From the NCBI GenBank assembly GCA_905221605.1, contig CAJNDS010001924.1, positions 330,001 to 394,000 on the forward strand: a DNA stretch of 64,000 bases, given 5' to 3'. This document shows, piece by piece, positions 61,302 through 64,000 of the stretch; position 1 is the first letter of the stretch, and each line of letters opens with the position of its first letter. Made by a program: the position numbers and the translations under genes. A model generated the notes under the pieces. The model did not search any database. It was not told the DNA's origin and worked only from the letters and a program-made list of their open reading frames with translations. Source of the stretch: Symbiodinium natans (Eukaryota; Sar; Dinophyceae; Suessiales; Symbiodiniaceae).

Positions 61302-64000
61302 AAACTACGAGTCGAGCTTTTCGCTTGAACCATGTGGACGGGTCGTTGGGGTCCGCCTTGTCGTTCGGCTTCACCGTGTAGACGAACTTTGTGGGAAGTC
61401 TCTGTACTCCACGCCTTTTCAACCAACTCGCCCTCGATGCAGTTCCAGGTTTCAATCGCTCAATGGCATGCTCCACGCTTTTGACCTCCTTTTGGATCGC
61501 CGGCAGCCATTTTTCCAACGAGCCAAGAACTTCTTGAGGATCAACATTGTGCACCACATCCAACGGGGCGGTAAGGGAACTCAGCAATTTCTCGATCCCT
61601 GATGTGTAACCAACCTCCGCCTTTTTAATCGAAGGAGCTGCTGGTCCAAGGGGTCCATGTCCACCTTCTCCAAGACTCACCTTTCCATTCTCCACTTCCA
61701 GAAACATCTCCCAATCCTTCGATCTCAATTCGGGTTCCACTTGCTCACACCGTTCTTCGCATGCGACTTCAGTGGCCGATACTGAGTTCACGACTGCCGC
61801 TTCAGGCTTCGGGATGTAGAACTCTGGTAGTTGAGAAAGAGGTGGTGGGAAACCCAGCTGTTCCAAAGTCCTGACCATTGCGTAGTCCATGCGGCCGTGG
61901 CAATGTGGGGTGTAGCCGATGACCACGACTCGATCACCTGTCCACTCCATGACTTCATGGGCTCGCCTTGGTGAGAATGATATGCACTTCCCCTTCTCAA
62001 GCGGGTGTACATTGCCGTACATCATTTCACCCTTGGCATTTGGTCTTTGGTTTAGCTCTCCTTGGACCACATCTCCAGGTTGAAGTTGAACCCAAACTCC
62101 TCCTCCCTTTTTCGGGCACACAACGGGCACCAGGTAGTTCTGAGTGTTAGCATCATTGTTGATATCCTTGTGAACTTCCTTCAATGTATTCGTTGACACC
62201 AGTACTGCAGTGAAGGTTGCCTCGGGCATGGAGCGCAGTAAGATTCGAGTGAGGATTCGGGTTACCAGCGGGAATTCCGATGTAGAGTTCATCACCCCCA
62301 CCACACCTCCATGACGGTATGCCCCAGCCTTGAAGTTGTCCAGTGATCCATTCCGAAACCACTTCTCCACCAGCTCCAAGTCCAGGTCCTCGTCATCGAG
62401 CTCGAGGGCTTGTTTGGCCTCCTCCTCAACATCTCCAGGGCTTATCTTCTCAATCGCAGCCACCCTCGGAATTACATCAGAAGGTTTGGTCTTTTCAGAC
62501 AGGCGAGTAGATGGCTTGATAACCTCGTCTGCCTCCAAAGTGGTTGTCGGCTCACCAGGATCCACAAGGTTAGGCCTCACGTGAAAGGTGTGGAAGAAGC
62601 CCTCTCCCTTCCCTTCTTCCTCAGGCAAGAACACCAAGTGTCCTCGATCCAGCAGTCCACTTAGTCCGACATATCGGCCCCTTGCCGAAGCCCGCTGTTC
62701 AGCTGCTGCAGTCTCTGCCGCTGCTGGCCACAGGCGAACCGGCAGTCCACTCGCCACCAGCATCGTACGAATCCGGTTCTTGACCCATTTCACAGTGGCC
62801 TCGGCATGACCATTGGTCTGGGGAATCCCAGGTTCTGCCCATGTTCCACGAATGCCCTGCTCCCTTAACCAAGTCTTGAAAGCAGCTGAGTAGTACTCAC
62901 CTCGATCAGAGTGGAACCGTAGCACTGGTAGTCCATGAGCTCCAAGATACAGTATCACATCCTGCAGAGCCCCCTTAATCGTGCTCGCCTTGTTGTTGGG
63001 AATTCCAACAGCGAAAACCAGCGACGTCATCTCGGGAGGATTACAGTCACCAGTCCTCATAACAGCATGGCCAGGCTTACCATCACCACCTTCTTCTCCT
63101 TCAGGTGGTTCCTCCACCTTCTCATCATCAGCTTCGCCGCCATCATCATGGTGGTCCTCAAACAACGGGTTTCCCTCTTCAAGGATCTCCTCCGGCTCCG
63201 ATGGTTCGTAGTCCATAACGTCTTCAGGAATGGGTTGCCCGTGTTCCTCCTCCAAGTCATGCTTCTCTTCTTGAGCTTCTGGAGGTAGGCTGTGGTCCAT
63301 CCCTTCATGGGGCGGGGGTTCCCTCCCCGAATAAGCCTTCGCAAAGTCCTTTGGAAAGAGATACTTCGCAACCAGCAGGTACCTTATGTTGCACGAAGGA
63401 GTTCCCTTGATCGCCGAGTCCAGCCCAGCCTTTAGTGGTGCCGAAAGGTCAGAAGTGAGGACATAGCTGTCGGGGTGACATACACGACCATGACGCTTTC
63501 CAGTTCCCTTGGCCATCACACAAGTGGCACAGTCCCTCCTATAGGGGAGGTGGGACGCATCAACGTGTTTTTTCCATTGCTCCGGGCTCATGGCATACAC
63601 CCGAGGACTCCTTGACCACATGTGGAATGCAACGACCAGGGCCTTGACTAGCCCAGGTGACCACCGGCTCTGATCCACCTCCGGAGATGCCGTCTCGAGC
63701 TTACTGTCCGCCTTGATGCCCTCCAAGCCTCTCAGGTACGGGATGTTGGTTCCCAGAACAGTACTCATCTTGGTGTTCGCTCCTGTTCCCCCTTGCTCAA
63801 ACGACACCTCGAACATGCCCGCCTCAGTTGCAAACTCTCGCCACACTCTGGTCTCCCAAAGGAAAGGACGCCCCTCCCTTGTTGCTGAGGACGACGAAGT
63901 AGAAACTCCTGGGTGCTCGATCATAAAGCCCACCTCCTTATGTCTCATTGCTCCCTTTGCAGTTGTCATTCTTCCCGCTGATGCCACCACGTACAGCCAG
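61084..64000 (-). CDS. Copia polyprotein part 1: zinc finger, integrase, 2OG-like domain, start of reverse transcriptase
   Basis: The frame is open to the edge; numbering here is from GTG at 63990 (968 residues). A short H-H-C-C zinc finger (H142, H147, C154, C157) precedes the integrase core. Integrase catalytic residues are D181 (SDLSAPL), D362 (HSDRG) and E397 (NGHAEATVKW), which is DD35E spacing. An acidic insertion of about 100 residues (225-310) lies between the first two. Residues 600-700 look like a 2-oxoglutarate/Fe(II) oxygenase. Residues 845-900 (LKRRGVQRLPTKFVY, then KARLVVCGNMA) begin the reverse transcriptase. After residue about 909 the frame is wrong and reads nonsense to a stop at 61084. 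Confidence 0.93.
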   Translation of the reverse strand, partial: WLYVVASAGRMTTAKGAMRHKEVGFMIEHPGVSTSSSSATREGRPFLWETRVWREFATEAGMFEVSFEQGGTGANTKMSTVLGTNIPYLRGLEGIKADSKLETASPEVDQSRWSPGLVKALVVAFHMWSRSPRVYAMSPEQWKKHVDASHLPYRRDCATCVMAKGTGKRHGRVCHPDSYVLTSDLSAPLKAGLDSAIKGTPSCNIRYLLVAKYLFPKDFAKAYSGREPPPHEGMDHSLPPEAQEEKHDLEEEHGQPIPEDVMDYEPSEPEEILEEGNPLFEDHHDDGGEADDEKVEEPPEGEEGGDGKPGHAVMRTGDCNPPEMTSLVFAVGIPNNKASTIKGALQDVILYLGAHGLPVLRFHSDRGEYYSAAFKTWLREQGIRGTWAEPGIPQTNGHAEATVKWVKNRIRTMLVASGLPVRLWPAAAETAAAEQRASARGRYVGLSGLLDRGHLVFLPEEEGKGEGFFHTFHVRPNLVDPGEPTTTLEADEVIKPSTRLSEKTKPSDVIPRVAAIEKISPGDVEEEAKQALELDDEDLDLELVEKWFRNGSLDNFKAGAYRHGGVVGVMNSTSEFPLVTRILTRILLRSMPEATFTAVLVSTNTLKEVHKDINNDANTQNYLVPVVCPKKGGGVWVQLQPGDVVQGELNQRPNAKGEMMYGNVHPLEKGKCISFSPRRAHEVMEWTGDRVVVIGYTPHCHGRMDYAMVRTLEQLGFPPPLSQLPEFYIPKPEAAVVNSVSATEVACEERCEQVEPELRSKDWEMFLEVENGKVSLGEGGHGPLGPAAPSIKKAEVGYTSGIEKLLSSLTAPLDVVHNVDPQEVLGSLEKWLPAIQKEVKSVEHAIERLKPGTASRASWLKRRGVQRLPTKFVYTVKPNDKADPNDPSTWFKRKARLVVCGNMAVNSSSDLYRSSSCRGGEGRPDIDLQKPMDGGDPRHCDGLLEDANGKVFEGPSGSGAAPQTIGASEPD
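61262..61280 (-). other. Frameshift in copia reverse transcriptase
   Basis: CGNMA in one frame should run into YTEAAPAEAVRAAL, which is in the next frame. The change of frame falls at about 61262-61280. One missing base would explain it. Confidence 0.8.
61891..62193 (-). other. Putative 2OG-Fe(II) oxygenase domain inside copia polyprotein
   Basis: Residues 600-700 of part 1 carry H607-K-D609 followed by INNDANTQNYLVPV, a GGGVWVQ turn, H678 (RRAHEVMEW) and R687 nine residues later (GDRVVVIGY). This is the order and spacing of the iron triad and 2-oxoglutarate-binding Arg of the superfamily. H-x-D with following Asn residues and G-G-G-x-W recalls the TET/JBP group, but that is a guess. It lies between integrase and reverse transcriptase. 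Confidence 0.6.

Larger units (their letters stand above)
58953..64000 (-). mobile_element. Ty1/copia-type retrotransposon, 5' end beyond window
   Basis: The order integrase then reverse transcriptase then RNase H identifies copia type. The frame is open to the right edge of the window, so gag, protease and the 5' LTR lie outside. The coding part is broken once, near 61270. No LTR can be shown without the other end. A purine-rich stretch followed by TGACG on the minus strand near 58880-58892 is a possible 3' LTR start. GC-rich, even codon use here contrasts with the repeat-filled DNA to the left. Confidence 0.93.

Overview
The window reads as nuclear DNA of a dinoflagellate, probably close to Symbiodiniaceae. 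Four things point there: introns packed with TTTAGGG/CCCTAAA telomere-type heptamers, splice donors that are mostly GC or GA rather than GT, a Ty1/copia polyprotein of the type I know from Symbiodinium genomes, and a decayed alveolate-type mitochondrial cob fragment. This is inference; there is no rRNA or spliced-leader gene here to name the organism.

Most long open frames are misleading, because the real genes are cut into exons of 14-90 bases separated by introns of roughly 0.3-2 kb. By joining islands of ordinary codon usage at AG|G junctions I recovered three conserved genes, all on the + strand: (1) a purple acid phosphatase (metallophosphoesterase) from about 3970/4585 to 19602; (2) a mitochondrial glycine cleavage H protein from 33013 (perhaps 32289) to 39889; (3) the N-terminal half of a CaCA-family (NCKX-like) cation exchanger, 46405 to about 50655. 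Reading phase is kept across every assigned junction; the H-protein exons sum to exactly 140 codons including the stop.

Two + strand genes are less fragmented. An intronless 2-oxoglutarate/Fe(II) oxygenase (about 8293-9639) lies entirely inside one phosphatase intron. A multi-pass membrane protein (about 24000-26518, three exons) carries a TIR-like domain whose first strand is separated from the rest by a membrane hairpin.

The right end (58953 to the window edge) is a minus-strand Ty1/copia polyprotein: zinc finger, DD35E integrase, a putative 2-oxoglutarate oxygenase domain, reverse transcriptase, RNase H, then an extra C-terminal region with membrane segments, a heptapeptide repeat and a SAP-like motif. 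One frameshift interrupts the reverse transcriptase. A TET/JBP-like oxygenase inside a retroelement of an organism group that carries hydroxymethyluracil in its DNA is the most intriguing possibility here.

Between genes lie inverted-repeat elements in at least three families, microsatellites including an ~825-base ACACAGAC block inside an H-protein intron, a 39-base tandem repeat, and about 20 orphan exon-like islands that I could not assign.
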